A stretch of DNA of 64,000 nucleotides, from the NCBI GenBank assembly GCA_028015205.1, contig CM051512.1:3966755-4030754 (forward strand), in the 5' to 3' direction. The DNA comes from Mytilisepta virgata (Eukaryota; Mollusca; Bivalvia; Mytilida; Mytilidae). The position numbers were made by a program, and so were the translations under genes. Positions 1 to 13,020 of this stretch are shown here, piece by piece. The stretch's first letter is position 1, and every line of letters begins with the position of its first letter. A model generated the notes under the pieces. The model was not told where the DNA came from and did no database searches. It worked only from the letters and a program-made list of their open reading frames with translations.

Positions 1-1400
1 AGTAATTACCAATACGCTAAAATTAAAATTTTATCTTTGGATATATATTATGACGATCATTATCATCAGATGTGAATAAACCTAAATAATAACAAATAAA
101 TTATTTTCTATTTTATTATCTATTTATGGATATAGTTTTGGACAAGTGGTTTAAATCGTGAATACACATCTTTTGCACCACACAAGACAGGATAAAAACT
201 TCACCTCCATGTTAATTAAGTACTATAGCTGCCATACAATTCTTCTGAGATCGATAAAACATTGCAATTTTGTCACACTGCATGCAACCACCACGGGTGG
301 TCAAAGTTATCGGTCGTTTCCTTAAAAATATCGGTCGCTCATTAATATCACGGAACACTACTAACACTATCGGTTTTGGCTTAACCTCGGCTTATGCGTA
401 ATTTCAGAGGGTTTGCTTGATAGTTAAGCAAAAACCGCTAATCTTAAGCTTTTCCCGAGGATACTAAGCATTAGCTGTTTCTAGTGCAACTTGTCGTCTG
501 ATGTTTGTCAGCTTGGGCGGAAGTGAAATACTAATCGGAAAAACTCGGCTGGAAAGGGTGACATTTTTCGAGTTCGGTAATGTCCGGTCGCAGAATGTGA
601 TATTTTCGTTGCTATGTAACATTATCACATGCTGCTAGGGGTAGACCGAATAAAACAAAAAAATACTGCAAAATACCACATACTGAAGAACCAATGAAAT
701 AACTGGATTACATCAGAAATTTGCATAAAGTATAATAAAATGTTATTGTCTTTATACTGCAATCTTTGGTGACATTAGTGGGCGTTACTACAAATATCAA
801 AATTATTTATGAGCAGATATACCATTGATATTCGCATAGATTATTCAAAATAAAGGAAAGTTTGCCTGAATTTATGTTTTTCAACAATAAAAAATAAGTT
901 TCAAGAGAATATTTATTGAAATTTTGTTATAAAGATTTAAGGATGATCGCTGGTCTAATAGGAAATAAATAGGATTTGAAATAGGTGTTTTAGTTTGAGA
1001 GAACATATGAATAGTAAACAAATAAGCAAGAAAAAAATATAGGTTCATGTGCTCATTATAGAGCTAAATGTCTTAGGATAGAGCTATGCATGACGGAGAT
1101 ACTCTTTATAAAAAATAAAATATTTAAACCGTGATCGCAACAAATGATACTCATCCCACGAAATATGCACGATTATTATAACACTAATTATAAAATATCA
1201 TATTTTGGGATTATTCAACTGGTGAATCGTAAATCGACGAAATATGGAAATTTAAAAAAAAAATTGTATCAAACAATTCAATACTTACAGCTGAATCGAT
1301 ACCGCAAATGGTCGATTCCAAAGGTATCCCCAGCTCAGGTGCTAGTATTTGGAAACTAGCACAAAATTGATACTTAAAATTTACTGTTAATAAATTGTTA
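1..1400. other. AT-rich DNA without recognised gene
   Basis: No long open frame with recognisable residues and no convincing exon with both splice sites was seen. The first 600 bases are somewhat less AT-rich and could be part of an unrecognised exon or untranslated region, but nothing specific supports this. Confidence 0.5.
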
Positions 1401-1409
1401 AATTTGTGA

Positions 1410-1860
1410 AAACTAAGGAGTATCTCCCTGGCTTTACCGCTGTTGGCCCTTTTGGCATTTTTGAATTTGCTCTTGAATTTTTTTGGTTTATTTTTTGGGG
1501 TTCAACACTGTAGGCCTTGAGCACAATGATGAGCCATAAATTGACGAAATGTGCACATCCTGTGCATTAAAATTGAAATCAAAGAATTCATTTTTTACCA
1601 CTGAGTCGATCCCGTTGTTTAATACTTAAAATTTACTGTAACAAAAGTGCAAAATTTGTGAAAAGTCAGGAGTAGCTTCCTCTTGCATTCTCTGTCATCA
1701 GATGGTTTGGCTTTACCGCTTTTGCTCATTTTGGCATTTTTTTTATTTTCTATTTAAGGTCTTGGGTTGTTGGATTTCACCATTTTACGCCTTGCGCACA
1801 ACTGATGAGTCGTGAAGCGACGAAATGTATACATCTTGCACAATCTAAAAGTTGGTACAC
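1410..1860 (+). repeat. Two adjacent copies of a dispersed repeat
   Basis: Two similar stretches (about 1430-1570 and 1690-1860) each run from a 'ggctttaccgct...ttggcattttt' block to a 'cacaa(c)tgatgag' block and a 'cgacgaaatg' block. A third relative lies at about 58,880-59,000. The open frame crossing the second copy is incidental. Confidence 0.55.
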
Positions 1861-3059
1861 GAAAACAGTTTCAACCCTATTACTTGTAAAAACGAAAATT
1901 AAATATTTCCATGAACACATTATTTCAAGAATATCGCAATTAGAAACGCAATGCATTGCGATTAATTTTCTCTACCTAATCGGTTACATTCTAAATATAA
2001 CAACTCTCATGAAAAGTGTCAAGGATAGTTTAACATTTAAATACATGTACTATATAAACCCAATCATGATATGACACAAGACATTTTCTCACTTAAATAG
2101 GTCCTTGCCCAAATACATCGACATTTAAAGAGCTTATTGTGATTGAAAGAAAGTCATTTAATTATCCCATGTACATTGTAAACAATCAATTATACAGATA
2201 TGTTAAATCATTAGCTAGTCCTACTTTTTCCCATTTTCAAGATGCTTATACATATACACATGATCGACTCCGATTGTCAATTCAAACATTTTCCTCAGGC
2301 TAACCTGCCGTTTCAGGATCTTTACTCTCTTGTTTAGTTTAATTCCAGCTGAGACAACATGATCTAGATTTTATCTATCCTGTTTGTTTTTTATTCGATG
2401 TTTAGAATGTTCTGATAATTTACGATTTTCTAAATGTTTTGCATGACCTAGCCTAATGAGGATCTATCCATTATAGCATGTTTTTAGATTGCCTTTTTCA
2501 GGTAAAATTTCGGTGCTCTTCTCGAAATAAATAGCTCAAAGGAGGGGGTCATTAAGGCTCCAAATTGGCCCCAGAAATTATTTGAAAATAAATCTGGTAT
2601 TATCATAAAATCATTAACACAAATTTTTAGCCTAATATATGAAATTATCAAATCTATATAAATTTTGTATATATATTGAAGTAAGGGGTCAATCATACCC
2701 ATGGAAAAGGTCAAAGGTCATGGTTTTTGCCCAAAAAACATGATTTTTGCAATTTTACACTTATTTTTGGTCAACAGCGCAACTTGCGACCACTCCAATT
2801 TTTTAATATTTTTTTTCACTTTCAATTATAAGTGCACAAAAAAAGTTTAAGCTTGGTCGAAGGTTGCGCTCTATTTCAAAATAACAAAAAACCTTTATTT
2901 TTTCAGTTAATGTAATGATTTCACTTAAACTGAATAAAGCCAATTTTTAATACTGTTATGTTTATGTTTTGGACAAAGAATTTGTCAAGAACATCTGAGA
3001 ATAAAGATTGTGAAATGCTATAACTTCAAATTTTATGTCCTAATTACTTAATAAAGTGT

Positions 3060-3430
3060 TAAAAAAATGGTTACCATGGAGACCAGTACAAATTGCAAAT
3101 ATATTCAACCAATATGTTGTTATATGAAGATTTCAGTTTATTCACCCACAGTTTTCAAGTATAGATGTATGTATATTTGCAAATGCTAGTCTGTAAAATG
3201 CCTTAACTGCATGCATGTATTTACATTTAGGACTTTGTATGTCCAATAAAGACTATAGTTGCCATGGAAACCATTACAAATTGCAAATATATTCAACAAA
3301 TATGTTGTTATATGAAGATTTCAGTTTATTTACCTACAGTTTTCAAGTATACATGTATAATTGCAAATGATAATATGTAAACTATTTTAACTGTATATCT
3401 AGGACTTTTTATGTCCAATAAAGACTATCG
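3060..3430. repeat. ~185-bp tandem duplication
   Basis: The block starting near 3070 (ttaccatggagacc, attgcaaatatattcaac, ttcagtttatt, gtccaataaagacta) recurs from about 3258 with modest divergence and a small length difference. Each copy starts with an X-box-like palindrome. Confidence 0.75.
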
Positions 3431-5363
3431 TCCATGTCACTTTCAAGGGAGTAGTTTCTATGGTTACTCGGCAATACCCACTCTATAAAAATATACAACA
3501 ATTTATTTTCATATTTATAGAGTTTTGAAGTTACAAAACAAAATTTAACTATTATTTGTTCTGTAGATTTATACAGGTATCTATTATTTATCCAAATGGT
3601 GTTTTTAATAGCAGACGACACTCAGAATTTCAGCTCTGAAAAGCAGCTACAAGTCCTTTCTGTAGTTTTTGGAAGATTTAAAAATGGTAAGACATTACAG
3701 AAAGCTACCTTCCTATCAATATTATAAAAATGTTAATTCCAAAATATTTTATAACAAAACAAACTCCACAAATATTAAAAAACTCTAAAATCAAACAAGA
3801 CTTTGCAAGTCAAAAATCTAACATTTGACGGCATTTCTGATATATTTTTTTCTGCAGTATAAGACGCAATAATTTAATTAATTTTACCAAACAGATTTAA
3901 CATACTAAAAGTACATGCATAAAAGTAATATTATATTGTAAACAAGAGAGGTAATCTTCTTGCAAGTTTTGATATTGTTTTGACCATTGCTGTATGTTTT
4001 TGAAACGTAATTATAAGTAAGCTAAGTCTTTACAACGAGTTAGCTAAGTCGTTATAACCACTCAACTAAGTCTTTATAACGATATAACAAGTTAGTTAAG
4101 TCAATATAACGAGTTAGCTAAGTCGATATAACGAATAGCTAAGTCGTTATAACGACTTAAAAATAAATCTTCACCTGACACTAAAAGACTTCCGTATGTA
4201 TTCAACAATTATGAATACTTATTTTATTCTACCTTGGTAGTAGCTAAATACTGAATTAATTTAATTTGTTCTTGCAGTTTATTTTCAAAGACTTTTCTTG
4301 TTGAGTTCTAGCTATATTGGAAAAGTAGCAATGTTATTGACTATATAATCTGTTGTCGAAGTGTACATTTTTAAATGTATATATTCAATTGTTGTAATTT
4401 GCATGCATTTTATGCATACTTTTATTATATATAATTAAAAGTTTTAGGTGCAAAGTGGTCAATGAATGAGTCACCATAGTTTATTAAACGATTTATTACC
4501 AATCATTAAATCTGTCATATGGGGAACTCTTGTGCTTACATGTATTCCCATCACTGTCGCCCACCAAAGGCCATACTAAATTCTTTGTACATTTAGTCAA
4601 CTTAATTTGTGTGGACCTACTGGGATGGGAGTCAGTCATAACTTAGAAGAAACACTTAGATATGTTCATATAGGCTCAGGTCAATTTCGATTTCTGTTTA
4701 TCAGGTCTATGAACACCACCTTTAAGCACTATATAAGTTTTTGCTAATTTTCAGATCAGGCAAAAGAGACTATAAAAATTCGCATTGGATGAACATAGAG
4801 AAAGGCATCCCCCCCCCCCGATCCAAAATTACTTGCATGCCCACCCCACCCTAGTTTATAAAAAAAAGACATATGGATGTTGTAATGTTTCAGAAATATA
4901 TATAACATATACATGTATTTATGTTTATTTGTACTCACAGTATAATATATTGTCTTAAACCATGCAATTTTATTACTTATGCTTTTGCTGATAAGTGTTT
5001 CCATGGTAACCAATATTTAGAACTTTTGTTAATAAAGGAAAAGGAAATTAAAATTTTGTCTCTATTTGAGAGGATGAATATATTAATAAAAACAGCAATA
5101 TTTTTGGTCTGAAACATGCATGTAGTAAGATTAACATTTTAACAATGAACTGATGGTAACTATGGTAACCATGGTAATAGATGATTCAATATTAATTATC
5201 AAATAACATTTTTTGCTTAAATCATAGACATTATTCTACATCCATTTAATGTATATCTTTACAATAAAAAAATCAAATTATATCTTTTTGTTTGTAATAT
5301 GATTATTTCATCGTAAATAAAGACCTCCAGTTAAGATGTATATATCTATGTTACCATGGCAAC
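3070..5363. promoter_or_regulatory. Cluster of RFX X-box-like palindromes
   Basis: Seven sites resemble the RFX X-box consensus GTTGCCATGGCAAC: 3070-3083, 3258-3271, 3454-3467, 4997-5010, 5156-5169, 5165-5178 (overlapping the previous one) and 5350-5363. The last reads GTTACCATGGCAAC. The motif match is direct. Regulatory function is only inferred, and at least two sites are copies made by the local tandem duplication. Confidence 0.35.
4018..4160 (+). repeat. Short tandem repeat, ~20-24-bp unit
   Basis: About six irregular copies of a unit around 'gagttagctaagtcgatataac' occur in a row. Confidence 0.7.
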
Positions 5364-6552
5364 AACATTAAAAAGTAAGTAATTCCTAAAAGGCACATAT
5401 ACAACATAACATTATGTATCAATATAAGCTTGATTCTAGATGGGGCCAAAAATGGCCCTTAATGACCCCCCTCCTTTAACCTTTATAAAATTATAACTTT
5501 TGTAAAAAAATCTAGTATTACTAGTGCGTAATTTCTTAGACAGGTAAATGTGCTCCCCATTATATTTTTTTTCACAGCTTGGGTGTTAGATTTAATTGTT
5601 GAAATGTACACCACAGTCTATAAAGAATATCAGCAAATTTGAACATAACAAACACATATATTTGCCAATGGAAAGAATGCGTAAAAGTTAAAATAAAATT
5701 GTACCTTTTTGGTATTTCCTTGTTTTGGCAGGATCACTTTACTTCCGTTTACCTGGTAAATCGATTTAAACCTAGTATTGGCAAATACGTTCTGTATGAA
5801 ATAACCAAAGTTTATTTTTAACTTATCGTAATTACAATGCAAAATACATATGTTGATATAATTTTTGGTTGTTTCAATTCCAGAAAGCAAATTTTTCAAA
5901 AACCCAGGTAAAAGTATGAATTTATTTGAACAACATGAAGTTTTTCACATAGGTATAATTCTAATAAGAAAATAACAAAATAAACTATTTTCAGCTTTTC
6001 ATTTAAAGGTTTAAACATCAACTTTCACTATCACTTTATACATGTTATATGTCATAATCACAGGTTTAACATTCATTTCATCAGTCTTACATCAATTCTA
6101 CATTATTTGAACTCCCTTTCGTGTATACCTAATAGATACTTTTTATGCTATTCCGGGCGAGATTGGTCAATATTTTAAATTGATCCGGAATAGAAGAGTA
6201 ATACAGTTTCAACGCTCACTTTGTCAATAAACGTGGAAAACACAGTTATACTCACGTGTTCGAGAATGTCACCTCCCTCACGACAGATATCCCTTCTGTA
6301 AAATTAGAAGAAAAAAGTGCACTAATGGACGAAGATTCAAACTAATCAGTCTCTACCCATACTACCACCCTTTACCAAAATCGGTTCCCCTTTTTGGGGG
6401 TTGTATTATTGAACTGGGTCTCGTCGTGAAGATATTTGGCACTGGACGTTAAGCAAAAAAGAATCTAACTCTTTCAAACAAGTATTATTATTGTTGTTTT
6501 TCGATATTTTGATACAAAAATGCTGAAACTCGTGTATACGTATTATCAGCAC

Positions 6553-6829
6553 ATAATGTTGAACAGCGGTGGCCGAGTGGTCTAGGTAGTTCGTCATGAC
6601 TACTAATGACAACTGGTCTGTCAACACTGAAGCTGTGAGTTCGAATCTTGCCTGTGGCGGGGTGTGTTCGACTCTGATCCTAATTGACAAGGATTGCCAA
6701 TTTCCTATCGAAGGTCCATGGTTCTCTCCGGGTACTCCGGCTCCCCCACAAATAAAAACTGACCGAAATAGCCAAACGTTCTGAAAACAGCGCAAAACTC
6801 CAACTAACCAAACAAATAATATTGAACAG
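6553..6829 (+). mobile_element. tRNA-derived SINE, with target duplication
   Basis: A tRNA-like head starts at about 6567 (GGTGGCCGAGTGG resembles a tRNA A box) and has a B-box-like gagttcgaatc near 6638. The body runs to an A-rich 3' end at 6815. A 14-bp target duplication with one mismatch flanks it (6553-6566 and 6816-6829, ataatRttgaacag). The same family recurs in inverse orientation at 39,557-39,826, which fixes both boundaries. Confidence 0.8.
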
Positions 6830-6984
6830 TTTCACTCTTTTGATCTAAATTCAAGTCATGAGAATAATACAGTGACTATAAATTAAATTTCCTACAAGCA
6901 GGAAATAAAAAATTGAAGAACTTAAAATGGTTTTGTTGCTCCAAATATGTAGAAAATCCATTTTAACGGGTGTCCTTAATGGAG

Positions 6985-7290
6985 CAGAACATGCTTACCC
7001 TTCCAGAGCACCTGATGTCACCCCCGGTTTTCAATGGGAGTTCAAAATGCTAGTGCTTTAGTTTCTGTGCTGTCTTGTTGTAGTTTTGTTTAGATTATTA
7101 TACGTTTTTTAATTCTTTTAGCTATACATGTATCCTTGTTGCGGTTGTTTGTTATGTTCCGTTCTACAGACTTTGTCTTTTATTTGAATTCGAATTTGTG
7201 GACTTCTCCCACTGTTTTGTCGCTTCGTTATTCGTTTGACGATATTGTACACCACGTAAACGTATGATCTGGTGGCTCAATTCTTTATTG
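6985..7290 (+). mobile_element. 3'-tail relic of a reverse-transcriptase element
   Basis: The stretch beginning 'ttacccttccagagcacctgatgtcac' and ending near 'ttgtcgcttcgttattcg' matches the layout of the 3' tails near 13.9, 44.8, 57.3, 59.8 and 61.4 kb. No coding part remains here. Confidence 0.5.
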
Positions 7291-8436
7291 TGTTATTATA
7301 ACCGTTTTGAAAATTCCAAAATTCTCTACTAAACACTTATTTTAACATGTTCATATACTTGAGCAGTTACACAAAAATCTGTTTTAAGTTATATAACAAC
7401 ACACTTGTACAATGTTTGTAAAATCGATGACACTAGTGTACAACATTTCAGAGTTTATTTTTAGTCAATGGTATCAAAACAAGTTAGATATTTAACATAT
7501 TGATTCTATTTTATCTAAATTTTATCTTAATTGTCAACGTTATCTTTAAACGTTGGTGTTACTGAGGATTTGTAAAACAGTATTGACGCATTCCTTTTCA
7601 ACAGGTATTATTGTTTTTTATTTTATTTATTTATTCATGTATTTATTATTATCTACTCAGAAATATTCTAAATCTGATCTTTTTATTTGTCAATGTTGTA
7701 AAATATCTTCCTACATTGAGACATTAGATTGTATTCTATGTGTTTCGAACTCCATTTGTCGTAGTTTCAATTAGGATTGTGAAAGTAAAACAGGTAAACA
7801 TTATTTAACTGAAAATGGTTAATCCAGTGCTACGCGTTGTAAGGAAAAAATGGTATTTTACAACCACATAAGCCATAACGTAGACGTTTTATCGTTAATT
7901 CCACAGTGTGTCATCCCATGCAGTGTACAATGCGTCAGCTATGACATGAACATTTTGTTTACTTTTTTACTTGATAACTTTAAAAATTTCGGCGGGGTTG
8001 GTTAACATTATTTGGAGTGATCTTATTCAAATAGATAATTTTTTCGTGGAGTTTCAACATATTATTCTTATTTTGAAAAAAATATGTTCATCTAACCATT
8101 GATGATAATTTTATCGCCAAAGAAATGGGCTTTTTCAAGACTAGTAACGGCAGAAAAAATATACAAATATTCAAGACAAAAATACATTGTAAGTTGTGGA
8201 TCAACAGATGAAAAATTGTCTTTTTTATGACTAAAATTTAACATAAAAATTCATTAAAAACAAAAAGAAGCTTCATCCACTAGTAAAAAAAATCTAAAAT
8301 TGTATTAAAAACAAAACATTCAAATAAGTTAAAATTTTCCAAAATGATTGAAAGGGTCAAGCCAAAACTATCTGTAGACAAATGTTTCCATAAGGGCGAT
8401 ACTCCTTTATATTTACAAAATTTAACCTTTTTGTAA

Positions 8437-8665
8437 CAGTAAATTCTAGGTCTCGAGGCTCGAACTCGGGTCATTCGAACACCATGGATTTCTCGACCTT
8501 TTACGAAAGTCCGGTCATGTTTTCCATTATGTCTATGTAAATTAACTCTCGATTTTTCCGACACCGATTTCTCGAATTCTCGAACTCATTTTCTGGTCCA
8601 TATAACATTAATTTACTGCAATTTACTCTCAGTAACTCGAACATAATTTTTGATTATCGTACTGA
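8437..8665. repeat. TCGA-rich TIR-like relic, possibly pogo/Tigger
   Basis: The segment starts CAGTAAATTCTAGGTCTCGA and contains many ctcgaac and tcgag words. A related end lies at about 12,310-12,394, ending 'gagattctactg' before TATA. The CAGT start, TA flank and clustered TCGA words suggest old pogo/Tigger-type termini. Whether the two ends belong to one element cannot be decided. Confidence 0.3.
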
Positions 8666-9318
8666 AAAATAAGTGTGAAAAACCAGAGGTAAGATCATTG
8701 ATGACAAGAAGGTGATTAATTTTCAGTTACAGGTCTTCGATAATCCACTTGATATTTATCGTTGATGTTTTCTTAAATTATATTTTTTTTTCTAATTTTT
8801 TATTTTTCATTTGAAACACCCGAAATGGTCAATAACAAATAAACTTACAAATCATGGTAACAACAGTGAACATAACAATCATACAGGTAAACTAAGGTGT
8901 CGTTATTATAATATTACAGTCATATCTTTTCTGAATATCAAGATTTAAGACAAGACAAAGCATGCAGATGCTAACCTGCATACAATTTTGAAGATCAATA
9001 TCATATACAGTACAGCAAAAGCAAGACAATGGATCATCAAGACGTCAAGTCAGCTAAAATCAAGTTGGACAAAAAATAATAACAAAATTGAAAAGAAACA
9101 ATGAAAGGGGGACAACTCTAATATTAACAATAAGAATAAAGTACATAATAAAACCTATATAGCTGCAATATATTGATGCACATAAAAAGCCACTGTGCAA
9201 TTGTGATATGCATCCATTTCATGAATTGTTTAAATAATAAGGAAACATGCAACTTTCCATCTAGATGTATATATTGAATATATTGAATATTTATATTGAA
9301 TTATAAAAAGAACTGTCT

Positions 9319-11463
9319 CAGTGTATATAAAGTGCGAATCCAGTTAGTTCATTTTCACTATCATATGCGAGTATGTCTATTGTAGAATGAAGGATCATGG
9401 GAAAATTGTATTTGTTTACGTTTTGAAAATACCAAAATAATTGATTTGAAGGTAAATTCTAACATATTTTCATTGTGATATGTCTTTTTAATGTACAATA
9501 ACAGCATTACAGTTCAAGTATGTGTTATAAAAGCAACATAATAAAGCATATCGATTATTAAAAGCGATCCATTTTAACTATAGATGCGATGAATTATCAC
9601 TGTATGTGCAATCATTTCTGATGTAGAATTTTCGAAGATGCGATGAATTTTCATTGTAGATTTATGTGATAAATGGACTTGCAACAAATGAAAAAACTTA
9701 GTTGATTACTTTAATATTTATGATATTTTCAAATTGAAATGCAAACTCCTCATTCATTCTTTCTCGAATGTATAACTATTAAAACTTGTAACAAAAACGG
9801 TTCTCAAAATGTCGTTGTATTCTTAAAATAACGTATTTCCTTAATTATAAAAAAATTTAAAAGAAATCTTTTTTAATTTTTTTCATTAAAGATTGATATG
9901 GCGGAGTTTAAGTGGGATTCATCTTCACTTGCCTCCTCTACCGTTGAGCCCTCAACTGCTTCAATATCCATATTCTGAAGAAAAGATAATTTTTGGTAAA
10001 ATAAATTTTCTTGACTCGATTGTTGCTTATATATAAAAAAGAAGATGTACACCACATCTTCTTTTTTTCATTGCCAATGAGACAACTCTCCACAAGAGAC
10101 CAAATGACTCAGAAATTAACAACTATAGGTCACCATACGGCCTTCAACAATGAGCAAAGCCCATACCGCATAGTCAGCTATAAAAGGCCTTGAAATGACA
10201 ATGTAAAACAATTCAAACGAGAAAACTAACGGCCTAATTTATGTACAAAAAAATGAACGAAAAACAAATATGTAACACTTAAACAAACGACAACCACTGA
10301 ATTACAGGCTCCTGACTTGGGACAGGCACATACATACAGAATGTGGCGGGGTTAAACATGTTAGCGGGATCCCAACCCTCCCCCTAACCTGGGACAGTGG
10401 TGTAACAGTACAACATAAGAACCAACTATAAACATCAGTTGAAAAAGGCTTAACTCATGAGATGAATAAAAATACTACAAATACAAGCTTGCATGTTCTT
10501 TACTGTATAAGATGAAACGGCATGTGACATATAAATTATCCAAAGTCATTAAAGCGTGAAATGTAAGTTGTGTGGGGCGAACTTTTCTATCCAAGCTGTT
10601 TGCACTGATGAAGTGGCATTGTTACGTGATGTAGAACACCCTTGATACAAACAAAAACTAAATAAAATGATCCGTAATGCACATCACGATACTACCGCAG
10701 AGGTCGAACCCTGCACAATTGGGAATAGTATGTACACAACATTCATGTTATAATTCATTTTTGATGAAATAAAAAAAATGTTGAATTTTGGACCATTTGG
10801 ACCTCAATGTGGACCATTTCTATTGAATTTATTGGAGTGTTAAATCAAACTTTCCTGCACAAAGTAAACATTATCAAATCCTTCTCTTACTTTAAATATT
10901 GTTTGAGAGAGTCGGCTAAATTAAGACTTTAATAGATAAAAATGAATAAAATTCATACAGTGAAAATGCACCGCATATACAATACTAATGAATCGCCCTA
11001 CAGTGAAAATGAAAGTAAAGTATCATTATTCGACAGTAAACATGACTCGCATAAAGAAAGCATCATAGTGGAATTTAGTTCAATATGAACAAACTGAATG
11101 ACAAAACCTATTCTACGTTATACAACATTAATAATTGTGTTGAAATGAATATTTTTCTGCAACTACATCTTACCTGCTAGTTTTAAATCACCTGCACGAT
11201 CTGTTCGTGAAACGTCCTAAATATTCACCTATTTCGGTATATATTTCACACCTGGATGGCTCTAGGCGCGATAAAAACCCGTCCGCATCTCTTACATTGT
11301 CTTACTAGTATTATTTATTTCTAAACATATACATTTGAACTATTTTTCTTCATTTTCTTCAAAAATCATAAATTTTTCGTCTGTTTATTTATCATTCTAC
11401 ATCAGAAATTAATAGCATATACAGTGAAAATGATATTTTAGGATCCGCACTTTACATACACTG
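9319..11463. mobile_element. 2.1-kb TIR DNA transposon, non-autonomous
   Basis: The left terminus CAGTGTATATAAAGTGCG (from 9319) is the near reverse complement of the right terminus (ending 11463, ...CGCACTTTACATACACTG). Both are flanked by the 5-bp direct repeat TGTCT (9314-9318 and 11464-11468). Subterminal copies of a cAGTGAAAATg motif, often next to GCGAT or CGCAT, appear near 9350, 9590 and 9640 in one orientation and near 10,960, 11,000 and 11,420 in the other. Such repeats are usual for transposase binding sites. No transposase frame was seen, so the element depends on an enzyme supplied elsewhere. A CAGTG start is hAT-like, but the 5-bp duplication is not the usual hAT length, so the superfamily is open. 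Confidence 0.7.
10043..10470 (-). mobile_element. Nested 3' end of a retroelement
   Basis: On the minus strand this carries the same 3'-tail signature as 47.15-47.53 kb: a 'ccccgccacatt' block, a 'gcctgtcccaagtcagga' block and a later 'gttgtctcattggcaatg' end. It interrupts the TIR element above. The small open frames here are incidental. Confidence 0.6.
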
Positions 11464-11513
11464 TGTCTCCCCCTCATTGCTCAAACAATTTTTTAATGAG
11501 TGTCTATTTTTCC

Positions 11514-12185
11514 TCAAATTTGTCTCTCGCTCTGAGGGAACTGTAAAAGGAGGTAGCCATTTGTTCGATTGTGTGTGTGTGTATGTTTCAACATTTTAAT
11601 TGCCCCAGCCAAACGTGGAATTGAAGCATTAAAGCGACAAGTATATATGCAATACCTAATGAGAACAATAAACAAATTTAAGGAAATGTCTTTTGATGTC
11701 GACCCGAGGATAATATCTTTTTCAATTAATAGAATTGTAAAATTACATCTATGAAGAATAGATTCAGATATTTCAATCCATAGATTTCGGACAAATGTAC
11801 AATCCCAAAAGAGATGACATATAGTTTCCTTAGTTTTATTGCAGAAACTACACATATGGGTTTTATTTAGACCACATCCATGAAGAACAGCATTTGTAGC
11901 AAGGGTTCTGTGAAAAACTTTAAACTGGAACATTAATATTTTGTTATTTTTAGTGTACATGAAAGGCAAGCTATATAACTGATCCCAATTTTTAATGTTA
12001 GTATTCAGGTCTCTGTCCCATTTCACCTCTTGTTTATTTGGACGAACTGAATGTCTGTCTACAAATTTTTCACAGAAGTATTGACATGATTTGTTGTTGT
12101 TTTTAACAAACTCAAATCTCTCGTTCGTTATGTGAGTAATTCGTTGTGAATTAGCAATCAGATCTTTCCAAGTGTTTGGGATCAT
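11514..12185 (-). pseudogene. LINE ORF2 C-terminal fragment (zf-RVT)
   Basis: This 223-codon open frame resembles the region after the reverse-transcriptase domain of a non-LTR retrotransposon ORF2. A zinc-binding zf-RVT-like segment sits around residues 105-130, with CSFC followed by HLFWDC (C-x2-C...H-x4-C) and a downstream hydrophobic LWIEI stretch. The C-terminal part runs into a short CA/GT repeat near 11,567-11,582. The endonuclease and the RT catalytic core are absent, so this is a 5'-truncated, non-functional copy. The methionine at 12185 is internal to the original ORF. It lies just outside the TIR element ending at 11,463. Confidence 0.7.
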
Positions 12186-12689
12186 TTGATGAATTAAATT
12201 ATTGTTTCCACATCAATATGTGATGTGTGGATGTTGTTATAACGATCGGATATTTAAAAAGGATGTAAATTCATTTTCAAATTTATTGCTTGTTCATAAC
12301 TGAAAATTTTCAGGACTTCGATGGCTCGAACTACCGATGCCTCGAACTAATTTTACAGACCCCTTCGAGTTCGAGAAATCGAGATTCTACTGTATATATT
12401 TTTTTCACATTTTTACTTACATGTTCAACAGCTGTCTGAACCAGTGTTTTATTTTAATCTGAGTAAGTTTGGATTTCAATGCTTCAGGAATACAGTCACA
12501 GATATTACATTTATATTTTATTTTCAAAATGCCTAGAATTATTATCATATAAATGGTGACATATAAAACCCAATCGATCAGGTTTGTTTTTAATATTTTG
12601 CATTTAACCTATTTGCAATATGTAACAAATATTTCTCCTATTATTGACGTGTTTAATCGGTGGGATAAAAATAAATAATATCTTTAACT

Positions 12690-13020
12690 ACTTCTCGTTG
12701 ATTAAATTTCGACGTGGGAATTACCGCCGTTTTTTTTCTACACTTATTGAAACGATAAACTAGAAGTCCCGAAATGACGTATATGAAAACAAACTACATA
12801 GCAACGACATTTTCTTGAGGTTTTTGTCGAAAGTCATAGGAGAAACAGATTCTCCTTCAATTTACTCGTGAGTTATGGAATTTCCCCACCCTCAATAGTT
12901 ACATTTTTTATTTTAACACGCTCTCAAAAGCTCGCGTGTTGAAAATCGAAAATTTAACTATCCTATCTCGGGTGGAGAAATTCCATAACTGACTCGTACC
13001 TGAAGGAGAATCTATATGTA
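12690..13020. repeat. Foldback repeat, copy 1
   Basis: An internal inverted repeat has arms 'agattctccttcaatttactcgtg...gttatggaatttc' (from ~12,847) and its complement ending 'aggagaatct' near 13,015. The adjacent arm contains 'gaagtcccgaaatgacgt' and 'catagcaacgacattttc'. Related copies lie at 18,960-19,340 and 60,484-60,710. It looks MITE-like, with no coding sequence. Confidence 0.65.

Larger units (their letters stand above)
2536..5482. repeat. Segment bounded by ~36-bp inverted repeats
   Basis: The sequence around 2536-2572 (aaaggagggggtcattaagg...) is the near reverse complement of 5441-5480 (...cttaatgacccccctccttt). The similarity does not extend further inward. The pair could be the ends of an old ~2.95-kb element or two independent copies of a short repeat. 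No transposase was seen between them. Confidence 0.35.

Noticed and set aside
6406..6795. 129-codon minus-strand frame
   Set aside because: Runs antisense through a SINE; no motif.
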